NCBI GenBank assembly: GCA_002327985.1
Contig: DCVM01000050.1
Location: forward strand, 1 to 41,988
Direction of reading: 5' to 3'
From: Syntrophaceae bacterium UBA2188
GTDB taxonomy: Bacteria > Desulfobacterota > BSN033 > UBA1163
DNA length: 41,988 bases
Shown here: in pieces, positions 32,534 through 41,849 of the stretch
How positions within the stretch are numbered: position 1 is the stretch's first letter
How the letters are laid out: each line of letters begins with the position of its first letter
The notes under the pieces: model-generated
The model's input: only the letters and a program-made list of their open reading frames with translations
Database searches by the model: none
What the model was told of the DNA's origin: nothing
Made by a program: the position numbers and the translations under genes

Positions 32534-32818
32534 TTGACCAACGAAAGAGCGTCAGCACTATATCATCGGAGGAAAAGTTTGCGGGATTATACCCTTTTCT
32601 CATTGCGATACCACTTACCCTTACCAGGAAGGAACTTGTGGCAGTCGTTGTTCACATCTGGATATAAAGCAAAGGATCCTTTGATGAGGTTGAAATACAA
32701 TAAGCTGAAGGCGATAAAAGGGGCCATGCGGGCCATCATTGCCATTGCGAGGAAATTGATCATTCGGATTCGGAGAATTCTTATAAATAACGAACCCTAT
32801 CGGATTGGGGCTTGTTAA
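32534..32818 (+). pseudogene. IS110-family transposase C-terminal remnant
   Basis: 94-codon frame. Its second half (about residues 52-94: KYNKLKAIKGAMRAIIAIAR then KLIIRIRRILINNEPY) matches the C-terminus of IS110/IS116/IS902 transposases, which end with a helix of this kind. The catalytic DEDD and Tnp20 serine regions are absent, so only the tail survives. The first half may be frame-mixed. Confidence 0.6.
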
Positions 32819-32977
32819 TCCTATAGCAAGAACTTGACCCTCACGATTTTGGATTGACCGTTAGCTTTCACCTTGTAATAGGTACTGTTACGTTTCGTAG
32901 GATGCGGCGATCCCTTGAGTTAATAATCGGATAAGAATCCTGTGGCTTTTGACCACCAATCGCAGGCTGAGGAAATA

Positions 32978-32999
32978 GTTTTTAGTTTTCACTAAAAAC
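32978..32999. repeat. Perfect hairpin GTTTTTAGT-TTTC-ACTAAAAAC
   Basis: Nine-bp perfect stem with four-base loop downstream of the IS110 remnant. It could be a terminator or the end of the decayed element. Confidence 0.45.
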
Positions 33000-33132
33000 A
33001 GATAGGAGATCTTTATATCGGGACTTAACAATCTACATTGCAGGTGAATTAGGTAACCAAAGTTAGCTCAGGGTCGTACACTTATGCTTTTATGACTTGT
33101 CTTGACAAATAATTAAATTCACCCCTGCCTAC

Positions 33133-33157
33133 ATCCTCCCCCATCAAGAGGGAGGAT
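33133..33157 (+). terminator. C/G-rich hairpin followed by T run
   Basis: ATCCTCCC (33133) pairs with GGGAGGAT (33150), nine-base loop, then ATTTTT on the plus strand. Terminator-like for plus-strand transcripts; also a member of the C/G-rich repeat family. Confidence 0.5.
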
Positions 33158-33220
33158 ATTTTTCTATTATGAGTGAAGTGAAGGAAAGGTGGAAAGGATC
33201 TGCGCTATAGACTATGCGGT

Positions 33221-34894
33221 TTAGCGGATCGTCCCCAAATAATGGGCGGTCAGTTGACGCTCTCTCACGTTGGGATTGGAGTAGTCGGGAAGGAGCATGG
33301 GAGCCACTCGGTCCGTAATGATTCCAGCCTCCTCTAACTCTTTATGATATCTTCGGACATGGTCTAACGTCAATTTCCCTTCTTTTGCTTTCTCCTTAGC
33401 ATAGAGGGATGCGCTGATCCCGGCAATCCTGCCAAAAACAGTCACATCAAGAAGGGAATTTCCCATCAAACGGTTCTCACCATGAACTCCTCCTGACACC
33501 TCCCCTGAAGAAAAAAATCCTGGGATGGAGGTTTCGCAACGGCTATTATATTCCAGCCCTCCATTTTGATAATGGAGCGTTGGGTAAACCAGCATGGGTT
33601 CTTTCGAAATATCGATTCCGTATCTCTTAAACAGAATAAACTTCCCAGGAAATTCTCTCTTGACCGCCCCCTCTCCCATAAGAATGTCAATCATCGGGGA
33701 ATCTAACCAGATGCCTAATTTCCCGGTAGCTGTTGGAATCCCTTTTCCAATTTCCGTGCACTCCCGGATGAAGCACGCTGACTCTACATCTCTTGGTTCC
33801 CGTTCATTGACGAATTGTTGCCCATCAATGTTGAGAACATTAGCTCCAGCTCCCCTGAACTTCTCGGTGATCAGAAGACCTTCTGCCTGCTCGGGAAAAA
33901 CTGCGCCTGTCGGGTGGTACTGGACGGTATGGAGGAAACATAATTTAACCCCCGCTCGATAACCCATGATCAAGCCATCTCCAGTTGCACCGTAATGGTT
34001 GGTGGTCATGAACCCTTGTATGTGAAGCCTTCCCGAACCCCCTGTCGCCATCACCACCGCTTTGGCCTTGACGATGAAGTATTCCTCTGTTTCCAGATTA
34101 TAAAGAACTGCCCCTGCGCAATGGCCATATTCGTTCATGATCAGTTCTACCGCCGGAGAAAATTCGAGCACCTTAATATCTTCCGCTCGATTCCTTGCTT
34201 CATCTCTGAGGGTTCTCATGATCTCGGCACCTGTGATATCCGCTGCATAATGCATCCGCTTCCGACACGTTCCACCGCCATGAAGTGACTTCAGTTGTCC
34301 CTCTGGTAATTTGGTCAACATACACCCCAAATTTTCTAGCCATTCCAGAACCTTTGGAGCCTCTGTCACAAGGGTGTAAACCAGTTCCGGAACATTTTTA
34401 AAATGACCTCCTCCCAAGACATCAAGGTAATGGTAATAAGGAGAATCTTTCGTCCCTTTGGTCGCTGCTTGAATGCCCCCCTCAGCCATCATTGTGTTGG
34501 CATCTCCATGCCTCAATTTCGTAGCAATCAACACCTTGGCACCATTCTCCTGAACAGTGAGAGCCGCCGCTGTTCCTGCACCTCCTCCTCCGAGGATGAG
34601 AACATCCGTTTCGTAAGCCACTTTTTCCAAATCAATCAAATCGGGGTTAACACGGCTTTTGGCCTCAAGAATGTTCACAATTTCCGGGGAGATGGCATAA
34701 CCTTTATTGGGTCCTACACGAATCTCTTTCCTGGAACCCTCTTTGAAATCAGGATGGTACTTCTTTAGCCGTTCCTCTCTTTCTTTTAGAGAAAGCAGGG
34801 GGAATTCCTCCCCGCTCCTTTTCTTCTCAACTCTGGCAGGTCGGGTCTCCTCCACCTTCTTGATCAATTCTTTCAGTTCGCTGGTATAGGGCAT
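33221..34894 (-). CDS. Fumarate reductase/succinate dehydrogenase-type flavoprotein
   Basis: 557-residue FAD protein of the SdhA/FrdA/TfrA superfamily. About 92 residues of charged N-terminal extension precede the Rossmann motif LILGGGGAGTAAA (about 99-110). Other marks: EGGIQAATKG, ATGGSGRL, QYHPTGAVFPEQAEGLLITEKFRGAGA and HGENRLMGNSLLD. The His that binds FAD covalently in SdhA/FrdA (HT-xxx-GG region) is Asn here (ANTMMAEGG), so FAD is probably non-covalent, as in soluble TfrA-like enzymes. GGAGG four bases before ATG. Last gene of the hdr cluster; probably paired with the iron-sulfur protein upstream. Fumarate is only one possible substrate. Confidence 0.87.
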   Translation of the reverse strand: MPYTSELKELIKKVEETRPARVEKKRSGEEFPLLSLKEREERLKKYHPDFKEGSRKEIRVGPNKGYAISPEIVNILEAKSRVNPDLIDLEKVAYETDVLILGGGGAGTAAALTVQENGAKVLIATKLRHGDANTMMAEGGIQAATKGTKDSPYYHYLDVLGGGHFKNVPELVYTLVTEAPKVLEWLENLGCMLTKLPEGQLKSLHGGGTCRKRMHYAADITGAEIMRTLRDEARNRAEDIKVLEFSPAVELIMNEYGHCAGAVLYNLETEEYFIVKAKAVVMATGGSGRLHIQGFMTTNHYGATGDGLIMGYRAGVKLCFLHTVQYHPTGAVFPEQAEGLLITEKFRGAGANVLNIDGQQFVNEREPRDVESACFIRECTEIGKGIPTATGKLGIWLDSPMIDILMGEGAVKREFPGKFILFKRYGIDISKEPMLVYPTLHYQNGGLEYNSRCETSIPGFFSSGEVSGGVHGENRLMGNSLLDVTVFGRIAGISASLYAKEKAKEGKLTLDHVRRYHKELEEAGIITDRVAPMLLPDYSNPNVRERQLTAHYLGTIR

Positions 34895-34979
34895 AAAACC
34901 TCCAAATCATTTCAGGGGATAGGGTATTGGGTGTAGGGGTGAGCAACCTCCTCCCCCTTCCTTCCACCTTTATCACCTT

Positions 34980-35720
34980 TTATAGGTATGTTTTATCTTT
35001 TGGCGTCCAGTCTTCGTCGGCCTGCTCAGGTTCGATTTCCCTCACATTATAAAGATTTTTAAGCTCATCCTCATTCGAATCCATCAGTCCCCTAAGCATC
35101 TGCTCATACTTTCCCTTATCAACTTCCTTCGCCATGGAGGCGAGGTGATCAGCTTTGAGAGCAATATATTTCCCGTAGAGCCGTCTTCCTAAAATGGCAA
35201 TGTTGTATTGGCAGATCTCGGCTGGACATCGAGCAGTACAGAGACCGCACATCACACAGTCAAAAGAAAGTTCTGCCAATCGTGCCACATCCCCTCTCAT
35301 CGCAGCGGCCATATAGTCCATCACCTCAATGTCCATGGGGCAGGACTTGGTACAGGTATTACATTGCAGACATCGCAACAGTTCAGGATAAGCCTTGACC
35401 AAGCTTTCAATCGTAGGTTTTATTTTTTCGAGGTCATAGGTGCTTTTGGTGGCTGGGAAAAAAGGAATCTGTGTCAGATACATGTTTGGCTGAACAACGG
35501 TCTGACAGGCCAAGCCCACTTCAATCTTATAACTTCCTGGAAATCGGTAAACCGTTCCACAGGCACCGCATATCCCTCCCCGGCACCCACAACCCCGGAT
35601 TAATTGATATCCCGCATATTCAAATGCTTTTTGAATGGTGATCGAGGAAGGAACTTCATATCGCTTTCCCATGATGAAAATGGGAACCATTTCTTCCTTT
35701 TTAACCTCTTGCGCTTCCAT
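34980..35720 (-). CDS. 2Fe-2S / 2x4Fe-4S protein (SdhB/TfrB N-part, HdrC-like)
   Basis: 246-residue iron-sulfur protein. N-terminal plant-type [2Fe-2S] domain with C46-x4-C51-x2-C54 and C72 (an extra C44). Then C117-x2-C-x2-C-x3-C127 and C155-x2-C-x2-C-x3-C165, the HdrC/SdhB-like double cubane. It ends without the CCG domains that TfrB carries; the separate HdrB of this cluster could supply them. ATG 35720 has GGAGG five bases upstream; a TTG one codon earlier is in frame. Likely links the FAD protein downstream to the Hdr subunits upstream. Confidence 0.85.
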   Translation of the reverse strand: MEAQEVKKEEMVPIFIMGKRYEVPSSITIQKAFEYAGYQLIRGCGCRGGICGACGTVYRFPGSYKIEVGLACQTVVQPNMYLTQIPFFPATKSTYDLEKIKPTIESLVKAYPELLRCLQCNTCTKSCPMDIEVMDYMAAAMRGDVARLAELSFDCVMCGLCTARCPAEICQYNIAILGRRLYGKYIALKADHLASMAKEVDKGKYEQMLRGLMDSNEDELKNLYNVREIEPEQADEDWTPKDKTYL

Positions 35721-35723
35721 CAA

Positions 35724-35859
35724 TGCCTCCTGCTTTCCATGACAAATGCCTACGCTCCATTTTACTCCTGGAATAATGGAATAGCGGAATAGTGGAATGT
35801 TGTGTTTTTCAAATCTTTCGAAAACATTATTCCATCATTCCATCACTCCATAATATTTT
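35724..35859. repeat. GGAATAATGGAAT-family repeat
   Basis: Tandem-like GGAATAATGGAATAGCGGAAT units on one side and their inverse (ATTATTCCATCATTCCA) on the other, making an imperfect inverted repeat between two genes of the same operon. A second copy fills 41866-41988. Confidence 0.65.
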
Positions 35860-37008
35860 TCAAAGTGCTCCTGATTCAATCTTCAATTCATCTTCTTTGA
35901 AGCTTGCCACAGGGGGTGTTTCTTCTACATTCCTCCCTGGAACATATTGAAACATTTTTTGAATCCTCTCTCCTACGCTTCGGAAGAGCGTCGCCACTGG
36001 TAATCGACTCGGGCACGCACTGTCACAAAGTCCGCACCCGATACAGGAAGTCACCATGTGGGACATCCGGATGAGATGGAAGATGAGGGTGTCCGTAGGC
36101 ATTCGAATCTCACCCTTTCGGTCCGCCCACCTCAGGAATTGATCCCCATCATGCTCAAAAACCGCTGTCCTGAAAACACATTCTTTACAGTAACAAATCG
36201 GACAGGCCACCATGCAATTGTGGCATCGAACACAGGTCGAAAACCTGTCTAAAAAGGCCTGGAGATCCTTGACGATCCCTTTGAATTCCTGGAAAAGGGC
36301 ATCCCTCTTTTTCGTTCTCTCAGCGATGACTTTGCTGATCACCTCACTCCGTGATGGCGATCCATTTTCTGAAAAAGAAAGAATCCCCTTCTCTTCAATC
36401 TCCTTCCCTAATTTATCCCCTATTTCAATGCCGATCTCTTGATCAGCCTTATATCCAAACAGTTTGATGCTGATATCTGCTTGAGTCACGGGATATTCAC
36501 ACATCTGACAAGCTGTCCGAAAAGAGTACCCTGAGGGGAGGGACAATTCACCTTTCTCCATTCCCTTGAGTAACTCTTTCGTCAGTGACTCCCCTCCCTT
36601 GCCTTCCTGAACCATCCTGGCATAATCTGTGACTTCAAAGGTTCCAGGACAATCAATACCAATAAGGTAAAGGTTATCCATTTTGACTTGGAGGAATTTT
36701 GCCAATTCGACAGCTGCCCGTATCTCACAGGCCTTTAATACGGCAGCCACTTTCTTCCCCAAATTTTTAACGCTGAGGTTGGAGACGACTCTCGCAGACT
36801 GAACTGGCATGGTGGGTGAAAAAACACACACGCCATTCAACTTCTCCGGATCCCGTATGAGGGTTTGTACGAATCCATCCTGTGAAGGAAGAGTTTTGGG
36901 GATGAGGATCGCCTCCACGACCTCTTTTTCTAAAAGGGATTTTAAAAAGCCAATGATCGCCTCGTCTGTCTTTTCTTCTGCCACTTTGACTGCTGCCTTC
37001 TTGGCCAT
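35860..37008 (-). CDS. FrhB/FdhB-like iron-sulfur flavoprotein
   Basis: 382-residue protein. Residues about 60-190 resemble the coenzyme F420 hydrogenase/dehydrogenase beta-subunit domain (GKKVAAVLKACEIRAAVELAK, NLYLIGIDCPG). Then an Fe-S region: C259-x2-C-x2-C-x3-C269 followed by C272, C274, C277, and C322-x2-C-x2-C-x3-C332 with the CGLCDSACPSRLPVATLF helix. Such proteins exchange electrons with NAD(P)H, F420 or formate modules. Here placed between MvhD and the 2Fe-2S protein, it may be the electron entry port of the Hdr complex. Binding of F420 or FAD is not proven. Confidence 0.78.
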   Translation of the reverse strand: MAKKAAVKVAEEKTDEAIIGFLKSLLEKEVVEAILIPKTLPSQDGFVQTLIRDPEKLNGVCVFSPTMPVQSARVVSNLSVKNLGKKVAAVLKACEIRAAVELAKFLQVKMDNLYLIGIDCPGTFEVTDYARMVQEGKGGESLTKELLKGMEKGELSLPSGYSFRTACQMCEYPVTQADISIKLFGYKADQEIGIEIGDKLGKEIEEKGILSFSENGSPSRSEVISKVIAERTKKRDALFQEFKGIVKDLQAFLDRFSTCVRCHNCMVACPICYCKECVFRTAVFEHDGDQFLRWADRKGEIRMPTDTLIFHLIRMSHMVTSCIGCGLCDSACPSRLPVATLFRSVGERIQKMFQYVPGRNVEETPPVASFKEDELKIESGAL

Positions 37009-37151
37009 GTCAGGGAATTCTCCTTTCCATCAGATAAAATCACACTCAAAATCTCCTCCTCACTTGCGAGGGAGGATCAAGGTGGGGGGTCATTTGTCTT
37101 TACCACTCCCACCCCCGCCCTCCCCCATTAAAGGGGAGGGGAAGTGAGGAG
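37009..37151. repeat. C/G-rich repeat between hdr-cluster genes
   Basis: C- and G-runs form a perfect stem CCCTCCCC / GGGGAGGG at 37118-37140 with a seven-base loop, preceded by related TCCTCCTC / GAGGGAGGA sequence. Same family as 25788-25810 and 33133-33157. Confidence 0.65.
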
Positions 37152-37574
37152 TTAAGCATTCCATAACTGCTTCATTGGATTGGGGCCCATCTTCTTTAAA
37201 TCATCGACCATCTTGGTCACCGTATCTGCAAAGAGTTTCCCCTCGCTCGCACTGATCCATTTGAGCCAGATGCGATGCTCTGTAAAACCCATCTGTTCAA
37301 GAATACCTTTTAAAATAGCTACCCTTCTCCGAGCCTTATAATTTCCTGTCTGATAATGGCAGTCTCCTGGATGGCAACCTCCGATCAATACGCCATCCGC
37401 CCCATCAATCAGAGCTTTTAACACATAGATGGAATCTACCGCTCCCGAACACATTAAATGGATGATACGAATATTGGGAGGATATTGTTGCCGGGTGGTC
37501 CCGGCAAGATCGGCTCCAGTATAAGTACACCAGTGACATAAAAAAGCGACAATCCTCGGTTCAAAGTCAGCCAT
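37152..37574 (-). CDS. mvhD: Hydrogenase/Hdr-linking iron-sulfur subunit MvhD
   Basis: 140-residue MvhD/FlpD-family protein with a [2Fe-2S] cluster that passes electrons from a hydrogenase or formate dehydrogenase to HdrA. Seen: FLCHWCTYTGADLAG, IHLMCSGAVD, and GCHPGDCHYQTGNYKA, all cysteines in place (no selenocysteine codon). GGAGG before the ATG. It follows hdrA after a 180-bp gap with repeats. Confidence 0.93.
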   Translation of the reverse strand: MADFEPRIVAFLCHWCTYTGADLAGTTRQQYPPNIRIIHLMCSGAVDSIYVLKALIDGADGVLIGGCHPGDCHYQTGNYKARRRVAILKGILEQMGFTEHRIWLKWISASEGKLFADTVTKMVDDLKKMGPNPMKQLWNA

Positions 37575-37754
37575 GTCTTACCTCCTAGTTTAAGGATCAT
37601 TTCATTTGAGGAGTGCTTCGCTTAAGGACCCCTATGCTCGAGGATCACTTTGTTTGGGGTTTAAAGAATTTGCCTCTAACCTCGAGCCCTAAGTTCTCCA
37701 AAGGGGAACGGTCCTCAAGCCCCCGCAAGGGGGCGCTCCTCTATCTTTATCGGT
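37575..37754. repeat. Imperfect AGGATCA/GAGGA repeat between hdrA and mvhD
   Basis: 180 bp of loosely repeated AAGGATCATTTCATTTGAGG-like units (37604, 37640) followed by a C/G-rich end with CCCCGCAAGGGGG. No gene. Confidence 0.5.
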
Positions 37755-40700
37755 TTAGTCGATGACCGCATCGAGGGCGGCCAGATTCAATTCTTTCTCA
37801 AAGTTACGCTGCTGGGATGCGGCATTCCGACAAGCGATGACGCAGGAACCGCAACCCTGGCAGAGTGATCCAATCACTTCAGCTTTTCCTTCCTCTTCAT
37901 TAATGACTCTTGCCCCGTAAGGGCACACCGTCACACAGAGACCGCAGCCACAGCAGAGCCTTTTAATCACATAAGCCAAATAGGCTTTCTCCTCAACTGC
38001 TTCTTTGGATAAAAGCGCAGCCCCTCTGGCAGCGACCGCATTCCCCTGGGAAATCACATCTTCAATAAAATTGGGCGAATGGCAGAGACCACAGAAGAAT
38101 TTACCTCGGTCCACAGAATCAAGAGGGGCCGATTTGGGATTGGCCTCCATGAAAAAACCATCCGGATTGAGATCCACATCACAGATTTTTGCTAACTCCC
38201 GATGGTCATTTGGTTCAACTCCCGTGCTCAGAACCACACAATCTGCGGAAAGAGTGATTGGGCTGTTCATCGCAGGATCGAATAAGGAGACACGGAATCT
38301 TCCATCCTGAAGAGCCACCTGAGGCTTATTCTCCAGGTCGTATCGAATGAAAATGACACCCTTCCCTCTCGCTTGGTGGTAATACGTCTCATAAAATCCG
38401 TAGGTCCTCACATCACGGTAGAGCACATAAATATTCATGTCTGGAAAGGTTTCCTTCAATTTCAAAGCGTTTTTCACCGCATGGCCGCAACAGATACGGC
38501 TGCAATAGGGATGCTCCTCATCCCTGGAACCCACGCATTGGATCATCACCATGGAATGAACATCTTTCAAACCTTCATCCTCGAGATGAATCATTTTCTC
38601 CAATTGTCTCTGGGTGATCACTCGTGAATCTTCTCCATAAAGGTATTCTTTCGGAGTGATTTCCTTTCCCCCGGTAGCCAGAATCAGCACCCCGTGATCG
38701 AGAATCTTTTCTTCTCGTAGAGTCGAGTCTCCGACATTCTGATGACGGATCTTCGTTCGATAATGTCCATTGTTTTTTTCAAACCCGATAACCTCCGCTT
38801 CATAATAGAGGTGAATGGAATCATGATTTCCTACCTGTTTGGTGAGTTGTTCTAAAAGCTCTCGAGGGTTTGATCCCCTCAAGGTATAGAAGGACTCTTT
38901 CAAGTTTCCTCCTAACTCTTTTTCCTTCTCAACCAAATGAACCTCATATCCCTGCTGGGCCAATTGAAGAGATGCCGTCATGCCGGCAAGCCCTCCTCCT
39001 ATCACCAATCCCTTTTTATCAATTTTCTGCTTCCCTTTTTGAATAGGTTGAGATCGCCTCGCCCTCTCCACCGCCATCCGGATCAGGGCCATCGCCTTCT
39101 CGGTGGCTAATTTGGGATAATTTTCATGAACAAAAGCACATTGTTCCCGGATATTCGCATACTCGATGAGGTAGGGATTAAAACCCATTCCTTTCGCCAT
39201 CTCTTCCATGGCCCCTCGAATCTCCCGATGGGAACAACCTGCGAGGACGATCCGATTGAGACCCTGTTCTCCGATTCTCTTTTTAATAAGATCCAAATCT
39301 TCTGGAAGGCAAGCCAACCCCACCTCTTCAACAAGAATCACCTCCCTCAGCAATTTTGTTCCCAAGATAAGATCGAAGAGAGAGAGGTTTTTCTTTAATT
39401 CCTCACCACAATGGCAGATGAAGACCCCTATTTTGGGAATCTCCTCACCCAAAGCTCCTTCCATCGGATATTCTTTGGGGGATTGAGGAAGACGATTGGG
39501 ACTGAGGAAGGATGCCGCTATGGCTGCAGCGCTTGATCCTTCCACCACGGTCTCGGGAATGTCTCTCGGACCCCGAAACGCCCCTCCTACGAAAATTCCG
39601 TTCACGGAGGTCTGTGCAGGATTAAATTCGTCAGTCTGACAAAATCCCTGCGGAGTCAACTGGAGACCCATTTTCTTGGCTAAGTCCTTGATGGTCTGCG
39701 GCGGGGTAAAACCCAAAGATAGAACGACCGCATCGTACTCCCTCTCTTCGAAGGTTCCATCTTCTTTTACATAAGTGATCAAGAGATTTTTCGTCTGCCT
39801 AAGTTCTTTAATCGAAGAGATGGCGCTTCGGACATATTCAATCCCATATTCCGTTTTGGCCCTTTCATAATAACGCTCATAATCCTTTCCCATCGGTCTG
39901 ATATCCATATAGAAAAAGGTGACTCCAAGATTGGGGGATCTATCCTTTGCAATCATGGCCTGTTTGGTGGCGTACATACAGCATATGGTAGAGCAGTGAT
40001 CCTGACCGCAGGAGGGATCCCTTGAGCCAACACATTGAATAAAAGCAATCCTTTCCATCTTTTTTCCATCGGAAATACGGATGGGCAATCCCTGCGTGGG
40101 ACTCGATGTGGAAAGCAATCTCTCAAATTGAATGCTTGTCATTACATTTTCATAACGGCCAAAACCATATTCTCCCTTTCTCTGGGCGATGAAGGGTTCA
40201 AAACCAAACCCCAAAAGGATGGCTCCAACCTCAATTTCCTCTTCTTCTTCTTTCATGTCGAGGTCAATCGCGCCTGGGTTGCAGACCTTTACACATTCTC
40301 CACATCGGGTACAGGTTTTTGGATCGATCACTAAGCTGTGGGGGATGGCCTGAGGATAAGGAAGATAAATCGCCTTCCGTTTCTCCAAACCCCCGCCAAA
40401 CTCCCTCTCTACCTCCACAGGACAAACTTTGATGCAGGCCTCGCAGAGGGTACACCGTTTTGGATCGACGAATCTTGGTTTCCGAACGACTGTGACTTTA
40501 AAGTCCCCCCCTTCTCCTTCAACCCCCACCACTTCTGAATAGGGTAACAGTTCGATATGGTCATGAAGATGGCATTCATAGATCGGACAAAAGGCAGGAG
40601 GCGTTGGGCTCATGAAACAAACCCCACAGGAGTTTGTAGGAAAGGTTTTATCCAATAATGGGAAATAACCCCCAATCGCTGGCCCCTGCTCTAAAAGGAA

Positions 40701-40808
40701 AACTTTTGTCCCCGTCTCTGCTAAAAGAAGCGCAGATTGCATTCCGGCAATGCCTGCACCCACCACTAATGCTGAACCCTTATCACCTCTCTTTTTCCCT
40801 TGCGCCAT
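37755..40808 (-). CDS. hdrA: Double-length HdrA-like flavoprotein
   Basis: 1017-residue HdrA, about half again the usual 650. First module: FAD motif VVGAGIAGMQS (15-25), Cys cluster C61, C64, C74, C79, then two ferredoxin motifs C119-x2-C-x2-C-x3-C129 and C166-x2-C-x2-C-x3-C176. A linker with ICHCGEELKKN opens a second module with GLVIGGGLAGMTASL (about 600) and another Cys site CSRICCGHA; two more ferredoxin motifs (CCGCGLCVTVCP, CQGCGSCVIAC) close it. HdrA is the flavin electron-bifurcating subunit of Hdr complexes; two FAD sites and several clusters suggest a fused pair. GAGGG before the ATG. Confidence 0.92.
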   Translation of the reverse strand: MAQGKKRGDKGSALVVGAGIAGMQSALLLAETGTKVFLLEQGPAIGGYFPLLDKTFPTNSCGVCFMSPTPPAFCPIYECHLHDHIELLPYSEVVGVEGEGGDFKVTVVRKPRFVDPKRCTLCEACIKVCPVEVEREFGGGLEKRKAIYLPYPQAIPHSLVIDPKTCTRCGECVKVCNPGAIDLDMKEEEEEIEVGAILLGFGFEPFIAQRKGEYGFGRYENVMTSIQFERLLSTSSPTQGLPIRISDGKKMERIAFIQCVGSRDPSCGQDHCSTICCMYATKQAMIAKDRSPNLGVTFFYMDIRPMGKDYERYYERAKTEYGIEYVRSAISSIKELRQTKNLLITYVKEDGTFEEREYDAVVLSLGFTPPQTIKDLAKKMGLQLTPQGFCQTDEFNPAQTSVNGIFVGGAFRGPRDIPETVVEGSSAAAIAASFLSPNRLPQSPKEYPMEGALGEEIPKIGVFICHCGEELKKNLSLFDLILGTKLLREVILVEEVGLACLPEDLDLIKKRIGEQGLNRIVLAGCSHREIRGAMEEMAKGMGFNPYLIEYANIREQCAFVHENYPKLATEKAMALIRMAVERARRSQPIQKGKQKIDKKGLVIGGGLAGMTASLQLAQQGYEVHLVEKEKELGGNLKESFYTLRGSNPRELLEQLTKQVGNHDSIHLYYEAEVIGFEKNNGHYRTKIRHQNVGDSTLREEKILDHGVLILATGGKEITPKEYLYGEDSRVITQRQLEKMIHLEDEGLKDVHSMVMIQCVGSRDEEHPYCSRICCGHAVKNALKLKETFPDMNIYVLYRDVRTYGFYETYYHQARGKGVIFIRYDLENKPQVALQDGRFRVSLFDPAMNSPITLSADCVVLSTGVEPNDHRELAKICDVDLNPDGFFMEANPKSAPLDSVDRGKFFCGLCHSPNFIEDVISQGNAVAARGAALLSKEAVEEKAYLAYVIKRLCCGCGLCVTVCPYGARVINEEEGKAEVIGSLCQGCGSCVIACRNAASQQRNFEKELNLAALDAVID

Positions 40809-41003
40809 TTCTCCCTCTTAACAAAATTCGAAATTCGAATATCGAAATCCGAAACAAATCCTAATTTCTAATTTTCTAAACTCAAAACTTCTTTATTTGG
40901 ATCATTTGGATTTTGAACATTCGTGTTCGTTTCGAATTTCGTGCTTCGGATTTAGGATTTAATCTGCTTCCATCATCAAGACTAACGCCTTGATTTATAC
41001 AAC
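40809..41003. repeat. TTCGAATTTCGGAT-family inverted repeat
   Basis: AT-rich 195 bp between hdrB and hdrA: AAATTCGAAATTCGAATATCG with CGAAATCCGAAAC on one arm and GTTTCGAATTTCGTGCTTCGG with ATTTAGGATT on the other, approximately inverse. No gene. Its presence inside an operon gap is odd. Confidence 0.6.
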
Positions 41004-41849
41004 TCATAATAGCCCCATTGATTCAAGTAATGGTTTCGGAGAAATTAAATGTCTCTTCCACCAATTTTCTCTCTTTTCAACATCAAGGGCCACTCCCATC
41101 AGTTCAGTAAAATAAAAAATGGGAAGACTCATGTCCTGCCTCATCTCCAAATTCATCTGGCAGAGGCCGCAGGAGGTAACAATACATTGAGCTCCTGCCT
41201 CCTTTGCCATAGATACGATTTTCCCTACCAGTGTCTTTACCACATCACTATAAGTCATAGCCAAGTCCGCACCACAACAATCAGTCTTATAAGACCACTC
41301 CACCGGCTCGGCCCCAAGGCTCTTCATTAAACGATCCAGATATTGGGGATTTTCCGGATCATCCAACTGGGTAATTTTAGGATGTCGAACTAAAGCACAT
41401 CCATAGTAACAGGCAGGCTTTAATCCCTTTAAGGGCTTCCTCACCTTTCCTTGCACTTTCTCCAATCCAATTCGATTCAGGATCACATCCATCAACGCTA
41501 ATATCTCAAGCGAAGGGTCATAGGTGAATCCAACGATCTCCTCAATTTCCTTTCGCTCCGCCTCGTTATTTTTCAGAACATGCTCGGTCCTTTTCAAATA
41601 GCTGAAACACCCGGCACAGGGAACGACCAGAGGCCCTGCCTTCGCAGACTGCGCTTTGGAGATATTCCTGGCTGGGAGGCAGAGAGAAAGGAGACGATTG
41701 AGACTGTGGGTGGCTGCAGCACCACAACAGTTCCAATCCTCGATCTCCACCAACTCTACCCCCAGGGTTTTAAACACCCCATGGGTCGATAACCCGTATT
41801 CTAAGGATGAAGAGTGATCCGTACAACCCGGAAAATAAGAAAATTTCAT
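41004..41849 (-). CDS. hdrB: HdrB-like CCG-domain heterodisulfide reductase subunit
   Basis: 281-residue protein with two CCG domains that hold the non-cubane [4Fe-4S] sites of Hdr: C9, C41-C42-G, C78-x2-C81, and C147, C151, C191-C192-G, C227-x2-C230. HdrB reduces the disulfide substrate; in bacteria the natural disulfide is mostly unknown. ATG 41849 has GGAGG six bases upstream (open frame extends five codons). First hdr-cluster gene in the window; hdrC is not adjacent, and the protein at 34980-35720 may fill that place. Confidence 0.92.
   Translation of the reverse strand: MKFSYFPGCTDHSSSLEYGLSTHGVFKTLGVELVEIEDWNCCGAAATHSLNRLLSLCLPARNISKAQSAKAGPLVVPCAGCFSYLKRTEHVLKNNEAERKEIEEIVGFTYDPSLEILALMDVILNRIGLEKVQGKVRKPLKGLKPACYYGCALVRHPKITQLDDPENPQYLDRLMKSLGAEPVEWSYKTDCCGADLAMTYSDVVKTLVGKIVSMAKEAGAQCIVTSCGLCQMNLEMRQDMSLPIFYFTELMGVALDVEKRENWWKRHLISPKPLLESMGLL

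Larger units (their letters stand above)
32472..33220. other. Gap with transposase debris and repeats
   Basis: 749 bp. It holds an IS110-type transposase remnant (32534-32818), a perfect hairpin at 32978-32999 and a C/G-rich hairpin at 33133-33157. The rest shows no gene. Confidence 0.5.
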
